Assembly (NCBI GenBank): GCA_026724425.1
Contig: JAIUCV010000023.1
Location: forward strand, 1,612,001-1,676,000
Source: Erythrophleum ivorense
Taxonomy: Eukaryota > Streptophyta > Magnoliopsida > Fabales > Fabaceae
DNA length: 64,000 nt
Direction of reading: 5' to 3'
Every line of letters starts with the position of its first letter. Position 1 is the first letter of the stretch. Shown here piece after piece: positions 12,921-24,900 of this stretch. The notes under the pieces are model-generated. The model made no database searches and was not told the origin of the DNA. It saw only the letters and a list, made by a program, of their open reading frames with translations. The position numbers were made by a program, and so were the translations under genes.

Positions 12921-12948
12921 TTGACGTCGGTTGACCTGAACTTTGACC
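12921..12948 (+). promoter_or_regulatory. W-box cluster in LTR A U3
   Basis: Three TTGAC cores lie within 28 bp (12921, 12931 and 12943), two of them the stronger TTGACC form. This is about 200 bp upstream of the TATA box. WRKY factors are the known plant binders of TTGAC. The pair is preserved at the same place in B, C and E and partly in D and G. Confidence 0.6.
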
Positions 12949-13138
12949 AATTCATTCAGAAAAGTTTTAGCTCCGATTTGAGTGATTCCAAAGGAATTTT
13001 ATTAAATTGGGAACCTATTTGTTATGATGGGAAAGACGGTTCTCAAAAAGGAGCTAAAACGAAGAAGAAATGAAAATGTAAAGTATGAAAGGGCAAAAAT
13101 GGAATTTAAGTGTTAAAGGAAGCTTCCCAATTTCTTTT

Positions 13139-13144
13139 TATAAG
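13139..13144 (+). promoter_or_regulatory. TATA box of LTR A
   Basis: TATAAG preceded by a T-run, about 550 bp from the LTR 5' end. The following CT-rich segment fits a transcript leader. It implies a short U3 and an R-U5 part of about 3.3 kb. Confidence 0.55.
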
Positions 13145-14957
13145 TCACGTTCTTTCTCTCCTTCATTAAACTGACTTGCTTCTGCCCATTTTCAGAGAAA
13201 AACTCCAGCTTCTTAGGTGCACAAGAGAAGGAGGATTTTGGAGGAAGAAATTCAAGAAAAAGGTAAGAAACTTTAAGAAATTCCATATCCTTCCTTCTTG
13301 AATCTTGCTCCCCTTCTCTCAATCTTTCTTTCTATGGTTTTAATGGAGAGTTTGGTGCTGTTTTGGGGCCAGAATAGAGAGGGAAATTTCGAAAATTGAG
13401 GGAGCAAGCCAACCAAGTGGAAGAGCAAGGAAAGAAAAGCAAGAAAACAAGGTAAAACTTCCATTCTTTGGTAGTTTCTTCCTCCCCCTCTCTCTTGCAC
13501 GAATTTGGCCACCATGAGCCCAAGTCTTAGGGGCTGGTTTCTGTCCAATTCATGGAGGGATTAGATGTTTTAGGTGGTAAAGATTAAGAATGAACCAATA
13601 GAATCAAGAAAGGGGCATTAGGAAACAAGATGGAACCATTAGGGATCCTAATGTTCCTTTGCAAATATGATTTAACATGAATATTCTTAGGCTTAAATGA
13701 ATGTTTAAATATGCTCCTAAGATCCCTAAGAGGTCCCCCCCCCCTCCATGAAAACAAACAAAACCCCATTGAAAGTCATGAATCTAGAAGTTAGAAAAGT
13801 GTAGAGCACTTAAGGGGATTGTAAAAACTGATTTAATCCACAAGCTTCCTTGGCTATTTAAGTGTTCCCTTGACCTCCTACAACTCCTAACAACCTCCCT
13901 AAATGGTTCCCCCATCAAGGAAAAATCAAGAAGCCATTAAATCCCATTTATGCTCTAGGTTTCGGCCAAGTAGGGATGGCATAGTTAGGGAGAGTTTTAA
14001 ATTTTTCCAAACCCATTTTTGAGTCATATATGATGCATGAATGTGAAAGGAAGCTTTGGGAAAAATTTAGAAAACTTAGAGAATGAGTTAGTGCTTTAGG
14101 TTCCATATTATCACCTAAAGAAGCAACATGATGTTAGGCCCTTTGTTTTAATGATGTGATGACTCCAAGGGGCTTAAAAGGAGCCAAGAATCATATTTGA
14201 AAGGAAAGGATGAGGCGTAGAAGTCATTTGAGGGGTGTTGCTTCATTAGGTACTTGTATGGACCATAATGAGGTTTATAGATAACCTAGTGTCTAAGCAA
14301 GTGGTGTGACCTTAGAAATTGTTTCATGAACCTAATTAGCTTCCTTAAATCATGTCTAGGCCAAGAGGAACCTTCCCCACACTTTGTGGGTGTGTAGCCG
14401 AAAAGAGGAGCTTAAATTCAAAGGGAAAAGTGTGTGAATTTGTGTAAGGTAGCTCTCTCCACCTTCTCTCATGCATGGATGTGTGTTTAGCTTATTTTAT
14501 GATGTGTGTATATGTATTTTTAGCTATAAAAAGTATGCTAGCATGCTCTTATATACCATGACTCTTGATGCCACATTATGCTTTCAAATGAACATATGAT
14601 GTGTGATTGAGCTTGCTTGAGTGTGGAGAGGCCAAGAACTCTTCCCCATGATGAGGATAAGCCAAAAACCCTTGAGTTTGGTTGAGACAAAGTAAAGAGT
14701 CTCCCAAAAGTAAAGTGGACTCCCAAAGAGTGTGGTTGAGTCTAAAGATTTCAAAGAATGGGTGAGGCAAGTCCAAAATACCATGGAGAGAAGTGTGAGG
14801 CCAATCCAAATACTTGGTGAGCTCTTGAATGCCTTGTATGATGTGTTTCTATGCCAAGCTTGATTTTAAATGTTCATGACTTCCATTTTTTTCCATACAT
14901 GTATTCATAGAACTTGCTTGCACATATTATGTATAATGGAATGGGAGATGAGCTATT

Positions 14958-14973
14958 GAGATTCTTGAATCTC
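14958..14973. repeat. Conserved stem in LTR A
   Basis: GAGATTC/GAATCTC with a 2-base loop, following the recurrent phrase gagctatt and followed by cactccc. Confidence 0.75.
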
Positions 14974-16439
14974 ACTCCCTCCTCTTAAATGTCCTAATAT
15001 GCTAGGTGGACCAAGTGCACATGGCAATGGGAGCCAATCACATTGAAGGAAAAAGATGGCCACCCTTATGCTTGATTTTTATGTTTTTGACTCATAATGA
15101 GACTTCATGATGTATATTATGATTGTAAATAGTCTATGACCCCTTGGACAAATGTAAAAATGGTATTACATGATAGATAAATAAATGAGTATGGTGTATG
15201 TATTCTAGATCATAAAGTGAGTGTTTATGCCAATGTATGCAATTGAGAAAAGCTTGGTGTAATGTGTATGAGTGAGGGTTAGGAGGCCAAAATGAGATGC
15301 AAATGGTTTGTGACCATTTGGGTAGCTCCCACAAGTCTTAAATATGCTTTTAAACTTACCCAAAAGGTGCCAAGACCAAGGGAAATCCATTTGGCAATTT
15401 TGGTACCCAATATGGAGCCAAAATTGACCATAATGGAACCCTATACTATTTTTTAGCCAAATGAGTTAGTCTTGCCCTGAAACTTGGCATACAATTAGGT
15501 CTCATTAAGAGCTTTTTGGGAAGTTATAATCAGAATTTTTGGAGACCTAGAGAATATTTGATGAATTTTCAAAGTTGGAATTTTTCATGGATCAGAGTAT
15601 GGGTACTGTTCATACTGGCAGTTTTGAATTCTATGTCACCCGATAGTCAAATGGTATCCAATGCCTATGAAATTTTATATGTATAAACTAGAAGTCATAA
15701 TCTTTCTGTGGCCACCGAGATCATCTCATTTGGAGGTCTGAGCAGTGAGTTATTCATGTTTGAATTTAACTGTCAGTATCAGTAGTGCTCCATGAGTCTG
15801 GTTACTGTTCCATAGGGTCCAGCTAACTAAAAGTATCTGTTTCATTCTGGAATTATTTTTACTATCAAGTTAACATTTGTAGCTTTCCAGAATGACTGAA
15901 TTTGTGTGATTTCAATTTTTATAGAATTAGTTATGAATTTTAGATATTTGTATCAGTAAACTGAACAATAGCCCAGGCAGCCAGCAACTCTGTAGCTTTT
16001 TGGATGTCAAACATCCTATGTGATGAATTTTATGACCTGGAAATATTTTTATGTGAAGTAGAAATCCTAAGGTTTCCATAATGATGAAGATTGCATGATT
16101 TCATATTTTTTAGATTTAGTTATGATTTTCCAAAGTTGGATCAGAAAATGGAGCAAATCTGGCCGAAAATGTGCTTGTTTATTTTGAGCTCCATTTCGGT
16201 TTCCATGGGTTGTAGGCATATTTTTGTGATACAAATGAGTTGTAATAATGAAATTAAATATAAGGAAGTATAGTATGAGCTTACACAGTCCACGTGACAC
16301 CAAATTGAATTTTTTTGACATAGCGCAACGCGAAAAAAGTTTATTATTTTCATCCCCTTTTCATATGATCTTGTGGGATTGATAATACAAAACTTATAAA
16401 TGGCATCAAATGAGCTAGAAGTTATGGTGTTATAGTAAA

Positions 16440-18169
16440 CGCCAAACAAACTATCATTATTGTTTTACAGAATGAGTCGATGGATGTATCTAGCAAAAGG
16501 TTTATATTAGGGACACTAAAGTAGATGGCATAGTATTCCACTTATAGGTAGTGTGAAAATAGTTTAAACTATTTTCAATCAGAAATAGTATTATTTCTTA
16601 GTCAAGAAATTATATTTTCATATAACTTTTTTTACTTTTACTTTTAATATGTTTAATAAAATTTTTTAAAATTTTAATCATATAATTTAGATTATAAAAA
16701 TTATTACTTATTGTATTTTTATTAAAAATTTTGATAATAAAAATATAAAAATATATATAATTTTTTAAATCTTTAATTAACATTTGTACTTTTACTTTTA
16801 TTTAGCATTAGTAAACCTTCATTTTGTTAAAGAGAGATAAAAAGGAAAAAATATACTAAGTGAAAAAAAATAAGAAATAAGCTTCATATATATGTCATCA
16901 CTTCTTTGTATTGCTTTTTTTTTTCCTATCTCCATCTATCAAATTAGTGCTTTCAATATATAGGAAAGGATCCAAATTACTTTAATTGTGGTGTTTGTGA
17001 AATGAAACCAAACTAAAAATTCTTAAAAAAGTATAGTGAAAATAAAATAAAATAAAATAAATATGTTTATAGATATTTAAATCACCAAAATATACAATGC
17101 CAGGCATTATCACTATTATAAAATATTTTAGTAAAAATTATTATTGTAAATTATTAAAATAGAGATTAATTCATTAGGACAAATCTGACTTAAAGGATTT
17201 CTTAATTTTCTAAAAAGGGACGATTTCAATGAATTTATGCTTATGGAAAAAATAGAAATTAAGAAACAAAAATTAAGACATTAACTAATTATCTCATTCA
17301 ATAAATAGATATAATTATCTTATAACATGTTTTTTTTAAATAGTATTCTTCGAGTATAACACCCCTTACACTCTTTTTTAATGAAAAAAGATTAAGTCAA
17401 ATAAAATAATCCTCACAACAAAAGAAAACATGAATTTTTTGATGCCGCCAAAACACCAAAAGTCATTCTAACCAAAATTTTGCAATAACAAAATTGGTCA
17501 TCACTACGTTGTTACATTAAGTACATTGAGAAAAAAGAATAAGATGAAGAGAAAGTGTATCATTATCACTCACTCTCTCTCTTCTTCTTTTTTATCTCTC
17601 TCTAAATTTAACTAATGCATTCATCCTCCCAAATAAAAAGGATCTAAATTGACCAAAATCTATACCAACAATTGTTGCATTGCGTGGGACGCATTACTCT
17701 AATGGGCTAAAAGTTGTTGGATGTTGTGCAAATAAAATGATAACCTATATTGTGCATAAGAATCTTTCACCTGTACGGTGTTATATTGCGAAATTAGTAC
17801 TGATACTCATTTTCATCAAACAATTTATGGGTCAACAATTAAAATTTGATCTATATATATTGACTTGTTGTACAGATGAAATTCTAATTCTTCACCCGTA
17901 AGGATATGTGCATATGGTGAATACAATAATTTTTTTTCCTTTTTGTCCATTGGTCTCATTTATCAATTAAAATTTTAATTTATGACCTTTTTCAATTTAT
18001 TCTAACAATAATTTAAAAACAAGTCATCAAGAAGCAAAGATTGAAATTAATTGAAACAAAATGAATCTCCTTCTGATTAGGTTCTACAAAGCCTAATAAT
18101 AATTTAACATCTAAAGATTTCATAATAACGCTAAACACAAAATTTATCATAATTTTTGTTATGAATGTA
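16440..18169. other. AT-rich spacer, no gene seen
   Basis: Low-complexity AT-rich DNA with a short AAATA run near 17040 and a CT-rich tract near 17570-17610. One 73-codon open frame (17680-17901) has no recognisable motif. The right part probably belongs to the interior of the CACTA element whose end is at 18693, but I see no transposase in it. Confidence 0.55.
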
Positions 18170-18693
18170 TTAGTGGCGACCTATATTATCACCACTAAAA
18201 CTCTTAAAAGATTTCAAACCAATAGTAATTAAAAAAATTATACACCAACCTTTTAATGACAACCTTCTTAGTTGCCACAAAAACTTTTAAATCTTTTGGT
18301 GGCGAATTTTTGTCGCCACTAAAAGCTCCCTTTGGTTGAAACAATTTATTAAATTTCAGCTAATCCTTTTTTGCTTTTCAATGACGACTGAAAGTTGCCA
18401 CTAAAATATTTTTTGATGGCAAGTCCTCATTGTCGCCACTAACATTTTGGCATAAAATATATTTATAGAATGTTATTGGTTTCAGCCTTAGGCCGCCACT
18501 AAAGTTGTCACTAAATATTTTTAGTGGCAATTTTTTTTGTCACCACTAAAAATTCTATCAAAATGTGGCATTATGTTTTAGTAACGATATTTTATGTCAA
18601 TTTCTTCTTGTCGCCACTAATTGTGTTCTTTTAGTGATGACTTTTTTGGGTCACCACTAAATGTCGTCACTGAATGTCTATTTTTTTGTAGTG
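18170..18693. mobile_element. CACTA element right terminus with subterminal array
   Basis: The segment ends in TTTTTTTGTAGTG (TAGTG at 18689-18693), the complement of a CACTACAAAAAAA terminus. Inside are many direct and inverted copies of a TAGTGGCGAC-type motif, for example 18171-18180 (direct) and 18312-18321, 18432-18441, 18610-18619 (inverted). Several pair into hairpins, such as GTGGCGA facing TCGCCAC near 18300-18318. Dense subterminal repeats next to a TAGTG end are diagnostic of En/Spm (CACTA) elements, where they bind the transposase. The matching left CACTA end was not found, so the element is truncated or rearranged. Confidence 0.75.
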
Positions 18694-19484
18694 TCGATCT
18701 TCTATCATAAAAAATGGGAGATAATAAATGAATTCATCTTCTGTAATGGTCTCTTGTCATTGATAATGAATATAAAAAAAATGAATGAATTAGTGATAGA
18801 GAAGGATAAATGAATTGGAGAAAAGAAAAGAAATATGAACTTATCTTGTTTATCATCGTCTTCTAGTGTCATGTTATGTGGAGGGGGAAAAAACTATGTA
18901 GAAAAAAAACAAAATATAAGATTTGGAGAGGAAGTTAAGAAAGAAAAAATGAAATTTAAAAAAAAACAAAGATGAAGAGACCAAACTTTGAAATACTAGA
19001 GATAGAGGTAGAGAAGAGACACAACTTTTATATTTATAGGGAGAAAAAGAGCAAAAATCTTAAAGTTTTGTATTTCACACTAGTGGGCAAGTATGTGTTA
19101 GAGTATAATTTATTTTTTTAGTGGTTATCGTGGGAGCATGTTTAAAGTGAATATTTTTTTTTTTTTGGGGGTCCAATTTGAGCATCTCTTGAATTAGAGA
19201 GGAAGTTAATTTTTTCTTCATTTTTTGCATTAATGGCTTGTTTCTCTTGTGTATATATATATAACTATATGTATAACTAAATTTATAGTTAGTTATATAA
19301 TGCACCACAAAAACATTAAATTTAAACAAAATATGAAATTGCAATATAAAAAACAATCACATAAATTAAAATATATTAAATTTTAATTACAGATACATTA
19401 AACTTTAACTAATTCTTTAACAATCACTCACTCTCTCATTCTGTGTCATTATTCTTATTTTCCATGTCATTATCTTAATCTTGA

Positions 19485-19799
19485 GACATAGACATTTTTG
19501 GCCTATATATCAAGCTTGTGCCAGCTTCATTATCATTGAAAAAAAAACCTTTTATATTAACTTAATTTAGCATCAATTTTTTCAATAGTCTTTGTTGTTC
19601 ATAAAGTGAGATATTATAAGGATTCGTTATAAAAGCTATACATTCATTTCCTATAATTTCTTAAACATACACAAAATGACTTGAGGTTGGCTATTGGGAT
19701 TTAATTAATCCAATCGGTGGATTTTTATATATATTATAAGACATATGCCCTAAACTATATACTAACCATTTTTTCCTCCAACAATTTGCATCCATAGAG
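19485..19799 (-). pseudogene. En/Spm (Transposase_24-like) ORF remnant, copy 1
   Basis: On the minus strand the sequence starts with LWMQIVGGK and continues, over several frames, with the segments seen in copy 2 (an NECIAF segment, a YEQQ segment and a C-terminal stretch ending in YIG). This C-terminal part resembles the VVGGKKKGxVYGLG region of plant En/Spm-type transposase-associated proteins. Frameshifts and stops interrupt it, and LTR G is inserted at its upstream edge. It is non-functional; the family assignment rests on the VGGK motif and on copy 2. Confidence 0.6.
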
Positions 19800-19804
19800 C
19801 TAGT

Positions 19805-22800
19805 TGTAATACCTTACTTCTTGAACCTTCCCATTTCATTTCATAACTTAGTTAAATGCATTTACATGGAAAAGGCACATTAATGAAGGAAAATTACGTA
19901 ACGGAGGGTCCAATTAATTCATTTTATGCTTCATGGAGCCTATGAACTCATAGATATAATTTTGTATATATAATATATCCCTTCATATATTAAAAACATG
20001 GTCACATGGGCTATCTCAACATATCTCATGCAAATTGGAACACATTTGCAAGAAAATATATCCTTTATATAGAGATAATTGTGTAATGAAGGAGCCACAT
20101 TCATAATTCAAGGCTTTGGGGGTCCATTGAACTTACCAATATGGTTTTCTATCTATAACATATCCATTTAAGTCATATACATCTCAATTCATCTCATATG
20201 CCACGAATTTGAAACCATATATCACAATTTCAAGGAGGAAATTTCGGATTTCAGTGGCAACTTTCTATCATGAACTTTGAAAAATTATAATTAATTATAA
20301 AAAAATTAAAATTAAGCAAACAATAACTTTTTGGAAAGCCCTAAATGTCAACTATGGGCTAAAAATTATTCTAGATCATGAAAACATCATCTGGGTCACG
20401 AAAGACAACAAAATAGCACCAAATGTCCAGCTGCCTAGGTTTGCTGTTAGAGATTTCTAATATAAATTTCAAAAATTCATAACTAATTCTAGAAAAATTA
20501 AAATCTAGCAAACCATACATTCTAGAAAGCTATGGATGTCTACTTTTGATAAAAATAGTTCTAGATCAAAAAAATGACATCTAGCCCATGAAAATTGATA
20601 GAACAATACTAAAGGATTATCTGCGTTACTAGTACTGACCACCAAGTTCTAAATTCATATCTCCCTCAATATAAATCCAAATGAGGTGCTCTTAAGTGCT
20701 ACATAAATCTTATCATTCCTAATCTATGTCTATAAAATTTCACAAGCATTAGATATCATTTAGCCTTTGGATGACATAGGAGAAGAAACTGACTATATGA
20801 ACAGTGCACATACTAAATCCAAAATTTTTTTTCAATTTTGGAAAGTCATAATTTATTCTCTAGAGCTCCAAATAATGTGATTTTTAGCTTAGAAAAAAAC
20901 TCTAAATGATACCTATATTCGTGCCAAATTTCATGAGAAAATTCATTTATTTGGTCAGTTTGGGATTCAACTCACAAAGTGGTACTTTTTAGGTATCAAA
21001 TAGGGTTAAAATAACACCATATGTTCTCCTACTCCAACCACAACCAATTGGGCATATGTAAATGTTTAAAATTAGCTTATAAAGGCTGCCCAAGTGGTCC
21101 AAATATTCATGCATCTCAATTTCACCATGCCACTCACATTTATATACAAACACATACTAACACAAAGGTGGCAAATTCTCACATTTCTATACATTTAGCT
21201 TCAAGATTCATATATATATATATATATATATCATAATTATAAACATTTAATATTGCTCAAATGGTGACATCTTATATACATCACATGGATACATTTTTTG
21301 ACATCAATATGCTATAAAATTGCTTATTTTTCTACTTCCTTGTCAAAAATCATACTTCAAGGCATTTGGTCTCCTTTTGTTAGACTCCTTGGCTCACCTA
21401 GATATGAATAAGTATATAGAGGGGGAAGAATGAGATTCAAAGAATTTTAATAGCTCTTTATCATTTTAAACATATATAATGGATGCAATCCAAGTCAAAG
21501 AATGTATGCATGCCTCTTAGGCATGAACATACATAAATCATTTTTCATATTCAAAAAATTCATACACATCATACATAGACTCTCAAGGGCATTGGTTTGC
21601 CTTACCATTTTTTCTTTGGGACTTTTGAACTTGTCTCACTCATTTTCAAGGGGCTTTTGACCTAACCTCACTCTTCTTAAGACTTTTGGCTTTGTCTCAC
21701 CCAATGTTAGGGACTTTTAGCTCATCCTCACCTTTGTTAAGGGACTTTTGGCATCACCATATCCATTCAAGCCAAAATACATTCATAAAGTCATTTCATA
21801 ATGTATAATGGTACCATAGCAAGTAAGAAGTAACTAAAAGCATATTTCATCATTCAAACATACACACAAGCACTTAAAGACAAGAAAACATCCAAGTAAT
21901 ACAAGAGAGAAAGGTTAAAGAGCTACCTTGGAGCCAATGCCACACACTTTTTTCTTAAATTTGTCTTCCCTTTTTTGGCCAAGCTCATGAAATTGGGTGG
22001 CACTTGATTCTCTTAGTCTAGACACATCAAATGAGACATGAATCACTCATAAGAACAAGTTTTGGCATGACATACACTCTATGTGAAGCTACTTTCTCAT
22101 ATGGCTACATTATGCTTTTATACAAGGCACAATGAAGTAATTAGTAGAATTCAAGATCTTGGCTCCATTTTCTCCTTCAATTTAAGTCTCTTGACTCCAT
22201 TTGAGCTCCTTGGAGTCATCACAAATTTATTTTAAGGAGTCTAACTATAAATTATTTATTTATGTCTCATTATGGAGCCTACACCTCCATCTCATAAACT
22301 AATGCTTCTAAATTTTTTTCAAGGCTTTCTTTGGTATTCTTCTATCATATCTAGTCCCATTCTAGCCTTAGAGCAATTTAAAACACTCTCTAGGTAGTTA
22401 GACCTCTCTTGGTTGAGACATGCTCCTAGTTTGTGGAGCCATGGAGTTTTGTTACTTTTTCTTATGGGAATGGCTCATATCAATCTTTCTAATGGTCTAA
22501 GGGATTCATTCAAGCTCTTAAATAACCTAAAACATCTTTTGAAAAATTTAGAATTTGTTAATTATCTCAAAATCCCTAGGTTCCCATTCTTAAATTTTTA
22601 AGCTTTTCTTTTAATTCCCTTTGGATATTCTTAATCCTCACACTCCACATCCTTCTTCCTACCTTAATTTGGTCAGAATTTCTTCCCTAGTGGATGGGCT
22701 CAAGGCTAGACAAAGAACACCAAGAAGGAGCAAGTAAGTAAAAGCAACAAAAGTAATGAATCTTACCCTGGTTTCAACACTTTTTCAGAAGTTCTTCCAT

Positions 22801-23613
22801 TTACTTCAAACTTCTCCTCCCAATTTTGGTTTTCTCCCTTTGAACCAGCCATGAAACATCCTCAATCAACCATTAAAATCATAAGAAAAGAGGGGAAAAA
22901 GAGGAAAAGAAGGTGGAAGAAGGAAGAAGCATGAGAAAACTTGAATTCTTACATTTTTTTTGGTTGGTTTTTCCTCCTCCCTTGCTCTCCTTCTTGTGCA
23001 TCTCTCTCTCAACTCTCTCAATTCTATCTAGACTAGAAAAGCATCAGTGGAGAGAAGAAGAAGGGGCTGGACATTTTTTAAGAAGCAAAAAGATAAAGAT
23101 AAAGTTAATATACGTTTTTTAATTTTCATTTTAGTCTCGAAATCATAGTTTCTTTATCTGGCCTCATTTCAACTCCTTTTTAAAATCTATCTTTTTATCA
23201 TAATATTTAGGTCCTCTAACTTACAAATTGCCTTTAAAACTATTCTGAACCATTCAGTCAAAGTTTTTATAAGCCCTTTGCCGAAATTGCTTACTAGAGG
23301 AGTTCTAACTGGTCTAAGGGTTTCCATGATTTTAAGGGCCTTTGAGAGTTCTTAAAAGCTCAAATTTTTTATTTAAAAAGCCCTCCTATAAGTTTTCTAA
23401 AATTTTCAAAAATTACATAAATTCCTCAACTTTCTTTCACAAATTTTTGTAGCTTGTTTTGCTCGAATTTTTGGGTAACTCAAGCCTCAAATCCTTATTT
23501 TTAGGGGTCTAGATTATCACTCTAATTTCATTTGACCTCAAATCCTTCTATTTAGGGGGCATCCTTTGAAAATTATACATTTCTAGCCCTTTTTCGACAA
23601 ACTGGATGTTACA
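19805..23613 (-). mobile_element. Solo LTR G, inserted in CACTA copy 1
   Basis: A single 3809-bp LTR in minus orientation, reading TGTAACATCC...GGTATTACA. The TSD ctagt is present at 19800-19804 and 23614-23618. Body landmarks are the array at 21580-21770, a decayed conserved stem near 21432-21447 (GATTC/GAAT) and one TTTGAC core near 23257. A (TA)n microsatellite lies at 21210-21231. No coding content. Confidence 0.92.
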
Positions 23614-23831
23614 CTAGTTTTGATATATTCTCTCCCTTACTCTCTTCCTTAAACTTTCGTTGAAGAAACTCATTCTAAAATGTAAATAAAAGAGCCCAAA
23701 TTAAAAATCTGCTACTGAACAAACTCATTTTAAAAGTAGCCAAAATTAGAAAGATGTAATTGCATATATAATAATAAATATCAAATGACACTTACATGTA
23801 TAGCTTTTGACTTTTTGTCAACCCAAGTGTT

Positions 23832-23867
23832 ATATTTCTGTCACTATACATATAGTGACAGAAATAT
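23832..23867. repeat. 17-bp perfect inverted repeat with 2-base loop
   Basis: A 36-bp foldback whose arms include TGTCACTATA and TATAGTGACA with loop CA. It contains a CACTA and a TAGTG facing each other. It lies at the point where CACTA copy 2 would begin (CACTA at 23842-23846), followed by subterminal-like sequence (ggtcgctaagg). Confidence 0.85.
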
Positions 23868-23955
23868 GATAGGGCATAGCCACATGATAGTGGTAGTAAG
23901 AAGTTCCCCAATCACTATTTGGTCGCTAAGGCTAATAAAAGGCCAAAAAATAATT

Positions 23956-23991
23956 TTTAATTAATTATAATTATAATTATAATTAATTAAA
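23956..23991. repeat. 36-bp perfect AT palindrome
   Basis: Every base from 23956 to 23991 pairs with its mirror position around 23973/23974. The sequence is made of AATTA and TAATT steps only. It could extrude as a cruciform; it may simply be an expanded AT repeat. Confidence 0.85.
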
Positions 23992-24714
23992 TAATAATAT
24001 GATAATAATTTTAATTTAATAAAAATAATAATTTACATTTCAAATAATAATTTAAAATTACAAGTTAATATTAAAATATTATAAGAAAATTTTTTTTTAT
24101 TGTAGGTTTATTATTGTTTATATTTTTATTAAGAACTTTACTTAATCCTTTTATATAAATATGTTATTGTCATTATAACAATTCACATTATGTTAATTCT
24201 TCTATATAAATATATTATTGTCATCGCAACTACAAATATAAATTTTATTTGGTACATAGAAAAAATAATGAAATATGAAGAAAAAGAAAATGGTAAAGGA
24301 AAATAGTAAAAAAAATAATTAGGAAGAACAAAAAAAAGCAAGTAACTTACAGTGTCATCATCTTCTATCATCGGGAAATTCATCTTCTATAAGAGGACAA
24401 ATAGAATGAGTTAGAGATATAATTGGATAAATAAATTGGAGAAGAGAAAATAAATATCAACTTATCTTATTTATTATCATCTTCATCATGTTGTGCGAAG
24501 AAATAAAAAAAAAAAACTTGTGCAAGAAAAAAGAAGAAGTTATGAAAGAAAAAAATGAAATGGAAAAATGAAGATGAAGATAAAGAGACCTAACTTTCAA
24601 TTACTGGAGATAGAGATTGAGAAGAGACAAAACTAAGACTGGAGATAAAGATAGGGAAGATGTAACATCCAAGGTTTCAAAATTTTTCTAAATATTCCTG
24701 TTATAGTTAAGATC

Positions 24715-24900
24715 CTTGTTCGCTATAGCGAGGGTGCCAGTTCGTTATAGCAAAGATGTTAGTTTGCTACGACGAGTTTATGTCTCATACAAAATCTATG
24801 GAATATCTCACAATAGTGTCAGCTATGGCAAGAGTAGTTAGGACCTGAAATTGATAAGTTCTCGCCATAGCTAGAGGAGCTTCCCGCTATAGCAAGACTC
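24715..24900. repeat. CTATAG palindrome array in LTR F
   Basis: Decayed version of the LTR N array. Intact copies such as CGCTATAGCGA coexist with variants in which CG has become CA or TG (for example gttatagcaaa), as expected from deamination of methylated CpG. Confidence 0.75.

Larger units (their letters stand above)
12592..16434 (+). mobile_element. Solo LTR A
   Basis: A single 3843-bp LTR with no internal region. It starts TGTAACGTTT and ends GGTGTTATA; the last dinucleotide is TA where most copies have CA. Both sides carry the TSD gtaaa (12587-12591 and 16435-16439). It belongs with C and D by its 5' end (shared phrase around agtgattcaaggtc). It contains a W-box pair at 12931-12948, a TATA box at 13139-13144, donor-like sites at 13263, 13452 and 14449, a degenerate array at about 14620-14820 and the conserved stem at 14958-14973. 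Open frames inside it are short and unrelated to transposon proteins. Confidence 0.93.
18694..23793 (-). mobile_element. CACTA coding remnant, copy 1 (split by LTR G)
   Basis: Two blocks, 18694-19799 and 23619-23793, align in order with copy 2 (24351-24655 plus 32619-33602). Read without the LTR G insertion they form one continuous sequence, confirmed by the ctagt TSD. The left edge abuts the TAGTG terminus of another CACTA end exactly where the homology to copy 2 starts. The segment carries the minus-strand transposase-like remnant at 19485-19799. Confidence 0.7.

Noticed and set aside
14958..14973. Heat-shock element (TTCnnGAA) in LTR A
   Set aside because: The match comes from the 2-base loop of the conserved stem; other LTRs have 3- or 4-base loops and lose the spacing, so the stem explains it better.
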